64,000 nucleotides of DNA from Lachnospiraceae bacterium (GTDB taxonomy: Bacteria > Bacillota > Clostridia > Lachnospirales > Lachnospiraceae): the NCBI GenBank assembly GCA_015057025.1, contig SVFD01000002.1, positions 310,001 to 374,000 on the forward strand, read 5' to 3'. Numbering within the stretch: position 1 is the stretch's first letter; each line of letters begins with the position of its first letter. The notes under the pieces are model-generated. The model was not told where the DNA came from. It saw only the letters and a program-made list of their open reading frames with translations, and searched no databases. Shown here piece after piece: positions 35,959 to 44,644 of this stretch. A program made the position numbers and the translations under genes.

Positions 35959-36160
35959 CTTCTTCACCTTCCTTAATTTCTTTGATTCGCTCCACACAAA
36001 CCTTAATCATCACACTGCCAAACAATAGCGGAACAATGCCAAGCACATACTTCCAGATACCGCCTAACAGTGCCATTAAAATACCAAAATATAAAACATA
36101 ATATAGTATTATAATAACAGATATCAGAATCGGGGCAATCATTTTTTTACTCTTTTTCAT
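35939..36160 (-). CDS. Small two-helix membrane protein
   Basis: 73 residues: a basic N-terminus (KKSKK), two hydrophobic segments (about 7-30 and 34-54) and a charged C-terminal tail (RIKEIKEGEEDD). TGGAG precedes the ATG. It lies between the CPBP protease and the YbjQ gene and overlaps the latter, so all are likely co-translated. No family recognised; the small size and tail suggest a partner or regulatory subunit rather than an enzyme. Confidence 0.65.
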   Translation of the reverse strand: MKKSKKMIAPILISVIIILYYVLYFGILMALLGGIWKYVLGIVPLLFGSVMIKVCVERIKEIKEGEEDDLSKY

Positions 36161-36193
36161 GGTTTACTCCATTTTATCTTTTCTAAAAACCTC

Positions 36194-37081
36194 TTAATTC
36201 TCTTTCTTCTTCCCGGTAAGAACAAGTAAAAGAATTGCAGTGATAATATACGGTATCATTGCAATAATACCGATGGGCAACGGTCCTATGGTCAACTGAT
36301 CCGCAAATTCGGCATTTAACATTAGAACAGGAACTCCCACAGTTGCATTGATGGCACCATGTCCTACGGAAGGTACCCAGATACACTTGGTCTTCTCATA
36401 TAAAACATCCAAAATAATTCCGGCCACTGTAGCGTACAGGCAAAACATCGCCATACCAAGGAAGGGTGCGCCCCAGTACTCTAAGCCGTATTCATATCCT
36501 GCAAGCACCATAATCGGCCAATGCCATGCGCCCCAGATTACACCACCAAGAATCATACCTTTTACCCGGCCAAGCTTATCTTTTAACATGGGATACATAA
36601 CGCCTCGCCAGCCTACTTCTTCGCCCAAACCGAACAATCCGTTGATGATTGGTGCATAGGAACAGGCCTGCACGATGGTAATGATTGTTAAAAGGGGGAT
36701 GGTGATTCCGGTAGACTGCAATTCTGCCATCATTTCCTCGCCATACTGAGAAGCCATATAGGAACCGCTCCAATCCAGTCTGTCAGGAAAAATGATATAA
36801 AAAATCACTGCGCCCAAAATGGTCAAAACCATAGGACCAAACCATGCTAACAAAATCCAGCCGATATTGCCTTTCAGTTTCGGAATCCAGCCCATACCTC
36901 TTAAAGGAATTTTAGCAATAAATGTAGCCAGAAACGGCATAAACATACAAACCATCAAAAGGAGCTGAAATACAGCCACATTTCCGTTTCTTGAAAAAAT
37001 GCTTGCTATAATCTGAATTACCCACGCAAGACCAAAGGCAAAAATCATATAAATTGTAAACTTCTTTTTATCCATTTTCAT
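36194..37081 (-). CDS. CPBP family intramembrane glutamic endopeptidase
   Basis: 295 residues, eight or so membrane segments. The CPBP (Abi/CAAX protease) motifs are complete: the EExxxR motif in 'GLGEEVGWRGVMYP' (Glu154, Glu155, Arg159), the FxxxH-like helix 'GVIWGAWHWPIMV' (His187) and the last motif 'SVGHGAINA' (His241). Family members cleave prenylated or short membrane peptides; in bacteria some provide bacteriocin immunity. It starts four bases after the merR stop with GGAGGCC upstream, so it is under the MerR-type promoter. Substrate unknown. Confidence 0.92.
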   Translation of the reverse strand: MKMDKKKFTIYMIFAFGLAWVIQIIASIFSRNGNVAVFQLLLMVCMFMPFLATFIAKIPLRGMGWIPKLKGNIGWILLAWFGPMVLTILGAVIFYIIFPDRLDWSGSYMASQYGEEMMAELQSTGITIPLLTIITIVQACSYAPIINGLFGLGEEVGWRGVMYPMLKDKLGRVKGMILGGVIWGAWHWPIMVLAGYEYGLEYWGAPFLGMAMFCLYATVAGIILDVLYEKTKCIWVPSVGHGAINATVGVPVLMLNAEFADQLTIGPLPIGIIAMIPYIITAILLLVLTGKKKEN

Positions 37082-37084
37082 CTT

Positions 37085-37816
37085 TTAGGCCTCCGTTTTC
37101 TCTTGCGCATAGGTTTCTACACAAAAGCCTTTGTGTCCGCAACTTGTACAGGTCAACTTTCTGGTATTCGGTGTATGGTTTGCCCAAAACATCTGACCAA
37201 ACTTTGGCTTAAATACAGTATGGCACTGCGGGCAGATATAGTCCACAGATTTATAATAGTATCTACTGATAAAAACACCGATTGCCACAACGATACACAT
37301 ACCCACTGCAAAAGGCCACCAAATTCCTGTTTTAATCCATAAAATAATAGTTCCAATCTCAATCACATTCATAATGGAACCAAGCCCTATCATTTTCCAA
37401 CGCATTTTCGTTAATTCTTTCTTTGTCTTCATAAGATAAGCAATGTCACCTATGGATTCAACCGAAAAATGCTCAACATCCTTAAGCCCGGAAGCTAACT
37501 CTTCCAACTTCTTAAGCCGTTCTTCACGCTCAGCGATTTCTTCTTTCAGCATTTTTCTCTGTTGTTCCAAAAGAAGGGAAATAACGCTTCCCGGGTCCTC
37601 TTCTTTTAACAGGTCGGCAATGCTGTTGATGGGCAAATCCAACTCACGTAAAAAACAGATGATTTTCATCTTGCGAAGGTCTTCGTCATTATAAAGACGT
37701 CTTCCGCCCTCCGTTAATTCACTGGGTACAAGAATGCCTCTCGTATCGTAATATTGAACGGTACGGACCGTCACTTCGCAAAGCTTGGCAATTTCTCCTG
37801 TTGTGTATTTTGACAT
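37085..37816 (-). CDS. Membrane-anchored MerR family regulator with zinc ribbon
   Basis: 243 residues. The N-terminal MerR winged helix contains 'YTTGEIAKLCEVTVRTVQYY' and 'DTRGILVPSELTEGGRRLY' (1-42), followed by a dimerisation coiled coil (about 80-115). Unlike classic MerR proteins it then has two hydrophobic segments (about 142-160 and 166-184) and a C-terminal zinc ribbon with CPQC (195-198) and CTSC (223-226). The protein should be tethered to the membrane. AAAGGAGGCG precedes the ATG. It heads the operon with the two protease families and is probably autoregulated through the 19-base-spacer promoter just upstream. Confidence 0.9.
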   Translation of the reverse strand: MSKYTTGEIAKLCEVTVRTVQYYDTRGILVPSELTEGGRRLYNDEDLRKMKIICFLRELDLPINSIADLLKEEDPGSVISLLLEQQRKMLKEEIAEREERLKKLEELASGLKDVEHFSVESIGDIAYLMKTKKELTKMRWKMIGLGSIMNVIEIGTIILWIKTGIWWPFAVGMCIVVAIGVFISRYYYKSVDYICPQCHTVFKPKFGQMFWANHTPNTRKLTCTSCGHKGFCVETYAQEKTEA

Positions 37817-37840
37817 TGCTCTCGCCTCCTTTCAACGCCC

Positions 37841-37881
37841 ATTTTAGGACGTTACGCAGCGTCACAAGCAATAGGTGACGC
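37841..37881 (-). promoter_or_regulatory. MerR-type promoter and operator with 19-base spacer
   Basis: On the minus strand TTGCTT (37871-37866) and TAAAAT (37846-37841) are separated by exactly 19 bases, the lengthened spacer of MerR-regulated promoters. The spacer contains a near-palindrome, GTGACGC-T-GCGTAAC (37865-37851), centred between the two hexamers. A further half-site GCGTCAC lies upstream (37881-37875), forming a perfect seven-base inverted pair with the first half-site. This should be the autoregulated promoter of the merR operon. Confidence 0.85.
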
Positions 37882-37918
37882 AAGGGGATTTTTTGATTTT
37901 TTATGAAAATAATGCATT

Positions 37919-40258
37919 TTAGACGTATTTTGATAAGATTTTTTCCATTTTCTCCACGTCAATGGGTTTGGGCAAGTATCCATCAAAGCCTTCTTCCAAA
38001 TATTTCTCTTCCACATCACCCACCGCATTTGCCGTCAAAACAATTACAGGTGTCTCAAGATTCTTATTTTCCTGATCTGCCCGTAAAAGATGCAATGTCT
38101 CCACACCGTCCGGCTCAGGCATCATATGGTCCATAAGAATAATGTCGTACTTCTTCTCTTTGGTCATTTCCAGGCATTGATTTCCGTCATTTGCAAAATC
38201 CACATGCATTTCCGTACGTTTCAGAAGGTTTCCGATTACTTTCAAGTTCATTTTATTGTCATCTACCACAAGCACCTTCGCATCCGGTGCTTTGAACGTT
38301 TTCACCGGACTTTCCGCCTCTGTGGGTGCATTTACGTTTTTGCTTTCCAAGCTTCCCATAGCCGTCTCATCTATGATGGTCTGCGGAATCTCTACCATAA
38401 AACAACTGCCCTTTCCGACTTCACTGGTAACCGTAATACTACCGCCCATATTTTCTACAAGCTGCTTTGTAATGCTAAGTCCCAAACCTGTTCCTTCAAT
38501 ATTCTGATTCTTCTTTAAATCCAGTCGAACAAAGGTATCAAAAAGACGTTCAAGGTCTTCCTTCGCAATACCTATACCCGTATCCAAAACCGCTAACTGC
38601 AGGAAAAATCCGTTTTCCATGCTTTTCCCCTTAGCCGTCAGCGTAACAGAACCCGTTTCTGTATATTTCACCGCATTGGATAACAAATTATTTAAAATCT
38701 GTGTAATACGAATCTCATCTCCGTTTAAAACAGCAGGAAGTGTTTCATCGATATCCTTTTTTACCTCTAAATTTTTACGCTTAGCCCGCATTTCTATACC
38801 GGAAATAGCTGTTTTCAACATATTTGCCGTTGAATAATCCGCCTCTACAATCTGCAATTTCCCTGCTTCGATTTTAGATAAATCCAATATATCATTAATT
38901 AATCCTAACAGTATTTCACTGGCCCGATTGATATTATCTGCATACTCCCTTGTGTTTTCTTCCTTGCTCTCGCGCAAAATCATCTCATTCATACCCATAA
39001 TAGTATTAATCGGCGTACGAATTTCATGTGACATACTTGCAAGGAACTGCGACTTGGATTCGCTGACGGCAAGGGCAAGATTTCGTTCCTGATTTACCGC
39101 GCGGACTTCTTTTGCGGTTCGCATTCCGGCTGTAATCAAAAAGACTACAAGCCCTAAACATAAGGGAATTCCGTTATACTGCGAACTGTTGATATATACC
39201 ATAACAATCTCGCCGATTCCACCCAGCATCAAAGCTACAAAACCGATTGCAATCGCCCAATATTCCTTCACATACCCATGAATAGTGTCCAGAATAATCG
39301 TTACAGTCATTATAATAATCAAGCATCCGATGATAATGTGAGATACCAACATCGTTTCAAAGAAGTCTTTTATCTGCAAAACCTGCAACGTCGTTCCAAG
39401 CACACAATTCACGGCTACCGCAATATAAATTGCCAAATATGCGATTCGATAACGACACTTTTGCACCTTATTCATATATGCAGCTATGGGATAAGGTAAA
39501 AGCATAATCATAAAAAATCCCAGATATACCGCCATCGTACTGTTCGGGAATATAAACTGTCGCATCCTTGACTCCGCAATCATCCAGGAAGACGCCAAAA
39601 TAATACCGTTTCCCATATGTAACAATTCCACTTCCGTCTTATACATAAAACGAACAATGATACTTAATACGGAAACGCTGATTCCCACCAGTAACATAAA
39701 CATAGCAATTATCAAAGACGGCGCATAGTTTTTGATAATATTCTGCCAAAGTGCAACATGCTCACCCATATAAACTTCACTTACATAGCCTGCATAAGAG
39801 GAATCACTCATAAATTCAATCCTTAAAGTTTTACCCCCATCATCCTCATATACATCAAAAAATACATAGGTAATCGTACTGGTTTTACCAAAAGGCTGAG
39901 TCTCAATGGTCGAATATTCTTTGCGCAACTCATCTCCAACATAGATTTTGAAATCCTGCTGCATACTACGGATTGCGAAACTAATATCCGAAATATCTTC
40001 CGGCAAAACCGTTTCAATCGTAACCCATTCGCCCTGCTCCGTCTTGCATTCTCCCGGCACTTCTATCGACTCTGTTGTGCCGTCATCCAAGACCTGAACC
40101 CACTCACCTTCATAAAGTCCGAATTCGCCGATGTCTTCCAAATTTTCCGGCGGCAAAACTACTTCTCCGATGATGAAAAAGGCAAAAGCTGCTATTATCA
40201 TCAACCCTAATATCCATTGTAAAATATTCGATGCTCCAAAATCTTTCTTTTCTTTCAT
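37919..40258 (-). CDS. Hybrid sensor histidine kinase
   Basis: 779 residues. An N-terminal transmembrane helix (about 13-33) precedes an extracellular domain (about 35-185), then seven membrane helices (about 185-390), a layout like 7TMR-DISM sensors. HisKA follows with the phospho-accepting His in '[20 protein letters not shown]' (near 410), then the HATPase with 'VLDTGIGIAKEDL' and 'EGTGLGLSITKQLVENMGG', and a C-terminal receiver with 'VLVVDDNKMNLKVIGN' and the phospho-acceptor Asp in 'IILMDHMMPEPDG'. No HPt domain is attached. No response regulator gene lies beside it. GGGG precedes the ATG. The ligand is unknown. Confidence 0.92.
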   Translation of the reverse strand: MKEKKDFGASNILQWILGLMIIAAFAFFIIGEVVLPPENLEDIGEFGLYEGEWVQVLDDGTTESIEVPGECKTEQGEWVTIETVLPEDISDISFAIRSMQQDFKIYVGDELRKEYSTIETQPFGKTSTITYVFFDVYEDDGGKTLRIEFMSDSSYAGYVSEVYMGEHVALWQNIIKNYAPSLIIAMFMLLVGISVSVLSIIVRFMYKTEVELLHMGNGIILASSWMIAESRMRQFIFPNSTMAVYLGFFMIMLLPYPIAAYMNKVQKCRYRIAYLAIYIAVAVNCVLGTTLQVLQIKDFFETMLVSHIIIGCLIIIMTVTIILDTIHGYVKEYWAIAIGFVALMLGGIGEIVMVYINSSQYNGIPLCLGLVVFLITAGMRTAKEVRAVNQERNLALAVSESKSQFLASMSHEIRTPINTIMGMNEMILRESKEENTREYADNINRASEILLGLINDILDLSKIEAGKLQIVEADYSTANMLKTAISGIEMRAKRKNLEVKKDIDETLPAVLNGDEIRITQILNNLLSNAVKYTETGSVTLTAKGKSMENGFFLQLAVLDTGIGIAKEDLERLFDTFVRLDLKKNQNIEGTGLGLSITKQLVENMGGSITVTSEVGKGSCFMVEIPQTIIDETAMGSLESKNVNAPTEAESPVKTFKAPDAKVLVVDDNKMNLKVIGNLLKRTEMHVDFANDGNQCLEMTKEKKYDIILMDHMMPEPDGVETLHLLRADQENKNLETPVIVLTANAVGDVEEKYLEEGFDGYLPKPIDVEKMEKILSKYV

Positions 40259-40334
40259 ACGTATTCCCCTATATCATCTTTGTATTCCATCAACATTCGT
40301 GTACTTTTATGAACAAATTCCTAAAAAATATATA

Positions 40335-41144
40335 TCACTGCTTTAACTCTTCTTTCATCAGAAAGTCGTAAACTCTCCGGTTAAAATCCTTCGCCTCTTC
40401 ATAGGCAGCATGCCCCAAATCCTCATACATATAAATCTCACAGCCAAGTTTCTCTGCAATTTCCACAGATGCCTGTCCCGTGGTAACTTTGTCCCGACTT
40501 CCGCCAAGCACCAGTACGGGGCACTTGATTTGCTCCAACTCTTCATATGCATTACAGGTAAGGTTGGCTTTCGCCAATGTAATAAAACGCTCCTTATCCT
40601 TTGGCTTTTGCACCGCTGTCAGAAGGGGCATAAAAGGTTTGTAGCGCTTCACATACGCATCCGAGTACATTTTAACCGCCATATCCAAAACCAGTTCCTT
40701 GTAGTTCTCCTGCTCTGTCATTTGAATCCAGTTGGACAGAACTTCTTTTACCACGTCGTTGTTACGTGAAAGTGTTACGGCAAGCACCATTCTATGTACC
40801 AATTCAGGCCTGTCGATGGCAAGGTACTGACCAATCATTCCGCCCTGAGAGACCGCAAACACATCTGCATTGACAAGTTCCAGCGCATCCATCGCCTCCG
40901 CAATATCTGCCGCCAGTTCCCGGACTGTAATGCCATCATAGACTTCCGTTCTCCTGTCAAAAAGATATACTGTATAATCCTTGGCAAAGATACGATACAT
41001 ATAAGCCAAGGAATTCGCTGCACCTTTAATACTGTTGGTATTAAGACCTTGAATCATAATCAAAGACTTGGTACCTTTGCCGAAAGTTATGTAATTGATT
41101 TCTTTGTTGTTTAAAGTAAGTTTTAATTCTTTGGCGTTGTACAT
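40335..41144 (-). CDS. Alpha/beta hydrolase
   Basis: 269 residues from the ATG at 41144 (GGGAGAATTTTTT upstream); a TTG five codons earlier lies inside that site. The nucleophile elbow is 'AVSQGGMIGQYLA' (Ser99), the acid is in 'CPVLVLGGSRDKVTTGQASV', and the base His is in 'LGHAAYEEAKDF' near the C-terminus, so the catalytic triad is complete. 'SLIMIQGLNTNSIKGAA' supplies the oxyanion region, with GLN in place of the common HG motif. Substrate cannot be predicted. Confidence 0.88.
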   Translation of the reverse strand: MYNAKELKLTLNNKEINYITFGKGTKSLIMIQGLNTNSIKGAANSLAYMYRIFAKDYTVYLFDRRTEVYDGITVRELAADIAEAMDALELVNADVFAVSQGGMIGQYLAIDRPELVHRMVLAVTLSRNNDVVKEVLSNWIQMTEQENYKELVLDMAVKMYSDAYVKRYKPFMPLLTAVQKPKDKERFITLAKANLTCNAYEELEQIKCPVLVLGGSRDKVTTGQASVEIAEKLGCEIYMYEDLGHAAYEEAKDFNRRVYDFLMKEELKQ

Positions 41145-41211
41145 AAAAAATTCTCCCAACCAAAAGTAACGCGAATATCTTTATTCTTTTCTACCTTTGA
41201 GCCAATCTTTT

Positions 41212-41688
41212 TTACAATAATTTCCTCATACGGATTGCTTTCCATCCATTAGGGCGTTCTTCTATCCCCTCTTCAACAAATCCGCATTTTTGATAACATC
41301 TGTGTGCCGCAAAATTAAAGTCAAATACAAATAATGTCACTTCCCTTATCCCAAGCATTTCTTTACAATACTCCAAAAAAGCCAGAAGCATTTTAGTTCC
41401 CAGTCCTTTTTGCACAATTGTCTGGTCTAAAACAAATCTTCCAATCAATGCTGTATGTTCCTGCTTATTTCTACTGATTACTTCAATCGTTCCTATCATT
41501 TTATCATCAAGATGAGCCTCATATATCTCTGCGCCATCCGCCAGTCTGTCACAAATCTGTTGTTCCGTTAATGGATAACTATATCCGTTTCCTGCCCATT
41601 GTCTTAAAAAATATTCGTCTTTATTTTTGCACCAATTTACAATCAAATGGATATTGTTGGAATTTAATCTATTAATTATTACTTTCAT
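41212..41688 (-). CDS. GNAT family N-acetyltransferase
   Basis: 158 residues. The acetyl-CoA-binding motif A is 'VLDQTIVQKGLGTKMLLAFL' (Q/RxxGxG/A) near 92-111, followed by motif B 'VTLFVFDFNFAAHRCYQKCG' and 'FVEEGIE', the normal C-terminal GNAT pattern. AAGGTAG precedes the ATG. Acceptor unknown. It is 17 bases downstream of the epimerase gene and may be co-transcribed with it. Confidence 0.9.
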   Translation of the reverse strand: MKVIINRLNSNNIHLIVNWCKNKDEYFLRQWAGNGYSYPLTEQQICDRLADGAEIYEAHLDDKMIGTIEVISRNKQEHTALIGRFVLDQTIVQKGLGTKMLLAFLEYCKEMLGIREVTLFVFDFNFAAHRCYQKCGFVEEGIEERPNGWKAIRMRKLL

Positions 41689-41705
41689 TTCATTCTACCT
41701 TACAG

Positions 41706-42605
41706 TTATTTTAGTTCCTCATCTATAAAAACAATAAAATCCTTCCTTCTTACTTCGCCTTTATTATTTTTATACCACTCATAAGCTCCCTGTAAGCCGT
41801 CCCGCAAATCTATCGTTTCATTCAGTAACGTCTTCTGCCGGCTCACCTCCAGCTTATACTCATAGTCATAAAAGCTGAAATACTTCCGTTGTTCTACCGC
41901 ACCATCCACATTTACAATTTCCAATGGTGCTCCTACCACATCATAACACATTTTAACCCAATCTAAAATACTGACCGTCTCTTCATTCCCCACATTTAAG
42001 ATATGTTCCAAAGGCTTTTTCTCAAAAATCTCATCCATCACCCTGCACAAATCTTCCACATGGAAGAAGTGCAACTGCATACTGCCATCCTTCGGAATAT
42101 AAAACTTCCGCCCCTTTTCAGCGCACTCAAAGACAAAGGCCTCCCGATACACGTTGTTCATCGGTCCGTAAATATAAGGCGGTCTTAATATATATGCCTT
42201 AGGAACTGCTTGTAAAAGTGCCTCTTCTGCGGCAATTTTATCTGTTCCGTACTGTCCCCAGAACTTATTAAGCCCCACGCTCTGCCCTTCTGTAAAAGGT
42301 TGCACATTCGTCTCAGGATACACCGCACTGGAACTAATCATAATGTAATGCCCGAAACTTTCTAAACCTACAAACAAATCCTTAATATCCTTCGCCGTAT
42401 AGGCTGTCACATCAAGCACCGCATCAAAATAGTGTCCTTTCAGAACTTCTTTACAATTATGCCGGTCAGCCTCCAGCAAATGTACACCTTCCACCTGCGG
42501 TCTACTGTTTCGGTTTAATACATAAACCTCACATCCTTTGTTTACATAATACCCAGCTACATACTTACTGACAAATACGGTTCCTCCGGTAACGAGAATC
42601 TTCAT
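41706..42605 (-). CDS. NAD-dependent epimerase/dehydratase family protein
   Basis: 299 residues from the ATG at 42605 with AAAGGAGGGC upstream. The open frame runs 38 codons further but that part is the inverted-repeat element 2, so it is not coding. An extended SDR Rossmann fold starts at 'MKILVTGGTVFVSKYVAGYY'; the normal GxxGxxG is altered to GGTVFVS, a variant that I have seen described for this subgroup, so cofactor binding may still occur. The catalytic Tyr-x3-Lys is in 'FWGQYGTDKIAAEEALLQ', and 'AYILRPPYIYGPMNN' is the usual substrate-side strand. Likely a nucleotide-sugar or isoflavone-reductase-like enzyme; substrate unknown. Confidence 0.85.
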   Translation of the reverse strand: MKILVTGGTVFVSKYVAGYYVNKGCEVYVLNRNSRPQVEGVHLLEADRHNCKEVLKGHYFDAVLDVTAYTAKDIKDLFVGLESFGHYIMISSSAVYPETNVQPFTEGQSVGLNKFWGQYGTDKIAAEEALLQAVPKAYILRPPYIYGPMNNVYREAFVFECAEKGRKFYIPKDGSMQLHFFHVEDLCRVMDEIFEKKPLEHILNVGNEETVSILDWVKMCYDVVGAPLEIVNVDGAVEQRKYFSFYDYEYKLEVSRQKTLLNETIDLRDGLQGAYEWYKNNKGEVRRKDFIVFIDEELK

Positions 42606-42625
42606 ATTGCCCTCCTTTTGTTTGT

Positions 42626-42835
42626 TATCATTTTCTTTCGGACCGTTATCTTCGCATATTGTGTGGATATTTTTATTCCATAAAGAACCGTTTTGAATGC
42701 GTCGGCACTTAATGAGCAAGGATACTTCCTTGCGAATTTAGTACCGTTACGTATTCAACCGAGCGAGAGCGCGTTCTGTTGGAATATAAAATAATCCACA
42801 CTATTTCATATTATAATCTCCGAAAGAAAATGATA
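42626..42835. repeat. Structured inverted-repeat element, copy 2
   Basis: The core at 42682-42778 matches that of copy 1: AAAGAACC at the left, a central hairpin (42693-42758) and ACCGAGCGAGAGCGCGTTCTG-like right end. The outer arms are different in sequence from copy 1 but again pair: GTGTGGAT with ATCCACAC and TTCCA with TGGAA close to the core, and a second perfect 16-base pair (42626-42641 with 42820-42835) further out. It fills most of the 279-base gap between the epimerase and the UPF0210 gene. Confidence 0.75.
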
Positions 42836-42841
42836 TATCAC

Positions 42842-42872
42842 AAAAGCCCGCAACATTGAGTTACAGGCTTTT
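42842..42872 (-). terminator. Terminator of the UPF0210 gene
   Basis: Thirteen-base arms pair fully on the minus-strand RNA when two G-U pairs are allowed (on the plus strand they would be mismatches), which indicates a minus-strand terminator. It lies 12 bases after the stop codon and is followed by structured element 2, which is therefore outside the terminated transcript. Confidence 0.75.
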
Positions 42873-42884
42873 AGGTTTACATAA

Positions 42885-44249
42885 TTAATTTTTAAAACTG
42901 TGAATCGGTGCAGGAATTCTTCCGCCACGATTTACAAAAGCATCACAAGAGAACTGATTTACAGGCATAATAGGCGCATAACCAAGCAAACCGCCGAATT
43001 CCACGGTCTCGCCAACTCCCTTGCCGATTACGGGGATAATACGCACTGCTGTGGTCTTCTGGTTAATCATACCGATTGCAAGTTCATCCGCAATAATACC
43101 GGAAATGGTGGTTGCCTTGGTGTCGCCGGGAATTGCAATCATATCAAGACCAACCGAACATACGCAAGTCATGGCCTCTAACTTCTCTAAAGTAAGGGCG
43201 CCAGCCGTTACCGCATCAATCATACCCTGGTCTTCACTGACAGGGATAAAAGCACCGCTCAATCCGCCTACATAAGATGACGCCATAACGCCACCTTTCT
43301 TTACCTGATCGTTAAGAAGTGCCAAAGCTGCCGTAGTACCGGGCGCACCTGCATATTCCAAACCAATCTCACATAAAATATCCGCTACACTGTCGCCAAC
43401 CGCCGGTGTAGGTGCCAAAGACAAGTCTACGATACCAAAAGGAACACCAAGACGCTTAGACGCTTCTTTTGCTACCAACTGGCCTACTCTCGTTACCTTA
43501 AAAGCAGTCTTTTTAATGGTTTCACAAAGCACTTCGAAATTCTTGCCGCGTACCTTTTCCAAGGCTGTTTTTACAACGCCCGGTCCGCTGACACCAACAT
43601 GAATGACACAATCCGCCTCGGTTACACCGTGGAACGCCCCCGCCATAAAAGGATTATCGTCCGGTGCATTACAGAACACCACAAGCTTAGCACAGCCCAA
43701 GGAATCCTTTTCTTTGGTTGCTTCTGCGGTCTCTTTGATGATTTCACCCACCATTTTAACCGCATCCATATTGATACCGGTCTTGGTAGAACCTAAGTTA
43801 ATGGAACTGCACACTCTGTCTGTAGTGGAAAGTGCCAAAGGCACGGATTTAATTAAAAGTTCTTCCGCCGGGGTCATACCCTTAGAAACCAATGCGGAAT
43901 ATCCGCCGATAAAATTAACGCCTACTACTTTTGCCGCATCATCTAATGTTTTTGCGATGGTTGCAAAATCCTCAGGGCTTTTACAAGCCGCACCGCCCAC
44001 CAATGCAATGGGGGTTACGGAAATTCTTTTATTTACGATAGGAATACCGAACTCGCGCTCGATATCCTTACCGGTCTGCACCAAATCCTTGGCGCAGGTA
44101 GTAATTTTCTTAAAAATCTTCTCATTACATACCTTCAAATCCGGGTCTACGCAGTCTAAAAGGCTGATACCCATGGTGATAGTACGCACATCAAGATTCT
44201 CTTTTTCAATCATCTGATTTGTCTCAGATACTTCATATATGTTAATCAT
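42885..44249 (-). CDS. PFL family protein (UPF0210, DUF711)
   Basis: 454 residues from the ATG at 44249 with TTGGAGG upstream; this matches the usual length of about 450. '[16 protein letters not shown]', '[20 protein letters not shown]', '[17 protein letters not shown]' and '[20 protein letters not shown]' are strongly conserved in the family. Structures of relatives show a pyruvate-formate-lyase-like barrel, but the reaction is unknown and no glycyl-radical motif is present. It is found next to a small ACT-domain gene in very many Firmicutes, as here. Confidence 0.95.
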   Translation of the reverse strand: MINIYEVSETNQMIEKENLDVRTITMGISLLDCVDPDLKVCNEKIFKKITTCAKDLVQTGKDIEREFGIPIVNKRISVTPIALVGGAACKSPEDFATIAKTLDDAAKVVGVNFIGGYSALVSKGMTPAEELLIKSVPLALSTTDRVCSSINLGSTKTGINMDAVKMVGEIIKETAEATKEKDSLGCAKLVVFCNAPDDNPFMAGAFHGVTEADCVIHVGVSGPGVVKTALEKVRGKNFEVLCETIKKTAFKVTRVGQLVAKEASKRLGVPFGIVDLSLAPTPAVGDSVADILCEIGLEYAGAPGTTAALALLNDQVKKGGVMASSYVGGLSGAFIPVSEDQGMIDAVTAGALTLEKLEAMTCVCSVGLDMIAIPGDTKATTISGIIADELAIGMINQKTTAVRIIPVIGKGVGETVEFGGLLGYAPIMPVNQFSCDAFVNRGGRIPAPIHSFKN

Positions 44250-44330
44250 GATTGCCTCCAATGTTATGTTTTAAATTAGCAAGCTTGTAAACTCTTTCTT
44301 CGTCCGAATCTATATAGCTCGTTCGTTATA

Positions 44331-44603
44331 TTAGATGCGGTGCATTGAATCAAAAATCTCTTCGCGCTGACACTTAACAACAACGCCGATTTCTTCCCCA
44401 ATCTGCTCCAATTCGCTTGCAATATCCGCAAAAGGCTTAGATGCCTCATTCATATCCGTAATCATCATCATGTTAAAATATCCCTGCACGATGGTCTGAG
44501 AAATATCCTCAATGTTAATGTGATTGTTTGCAAGGTAAGTACAAATTTTAGCGATGATACCAACGCCGTCCTTACCTACTACTGTAATAATTGTCTTTTT
44601 CAT
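44331..44603 (-). CDS. ACT domain protein (UPF0237)
   Basis: 90 residues comprising one ACT domain and a short tail. 'IITVVGKDGVGIIAKICTYL' and 'NIEDISQTIVQGYFNMMMIT' are the signature of UPF0237, related to the GcvR regulator. ACT domains usually bind amino acids. It is immediately upstream of the UPF0210 gene and probably regulates or accompanies it. AGAAAGGAAAC precedes the ATG. Confidence 0.95.
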   Translation of the reverse strand: MKKTIITVVGKDGVGIIAKICTYLANNHINIEDISQTIVQGYFNMMMITDMNEASKPFADIASELEQIGEEIGVVVKCQREEIFDSMHRI

Positions 44604-44644
44604 AATGTTTCCTTTCTATATAAAAAATTATTTATACAATTCTT

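Noticed and set aside
42606-42719. N-terminal extension of the epimerase gene
   Set aside because: The extra 38 codons run through structured element 2, while the ATG at 42605 has an excellent ribosome binding site and gives the normal Rossmann start.
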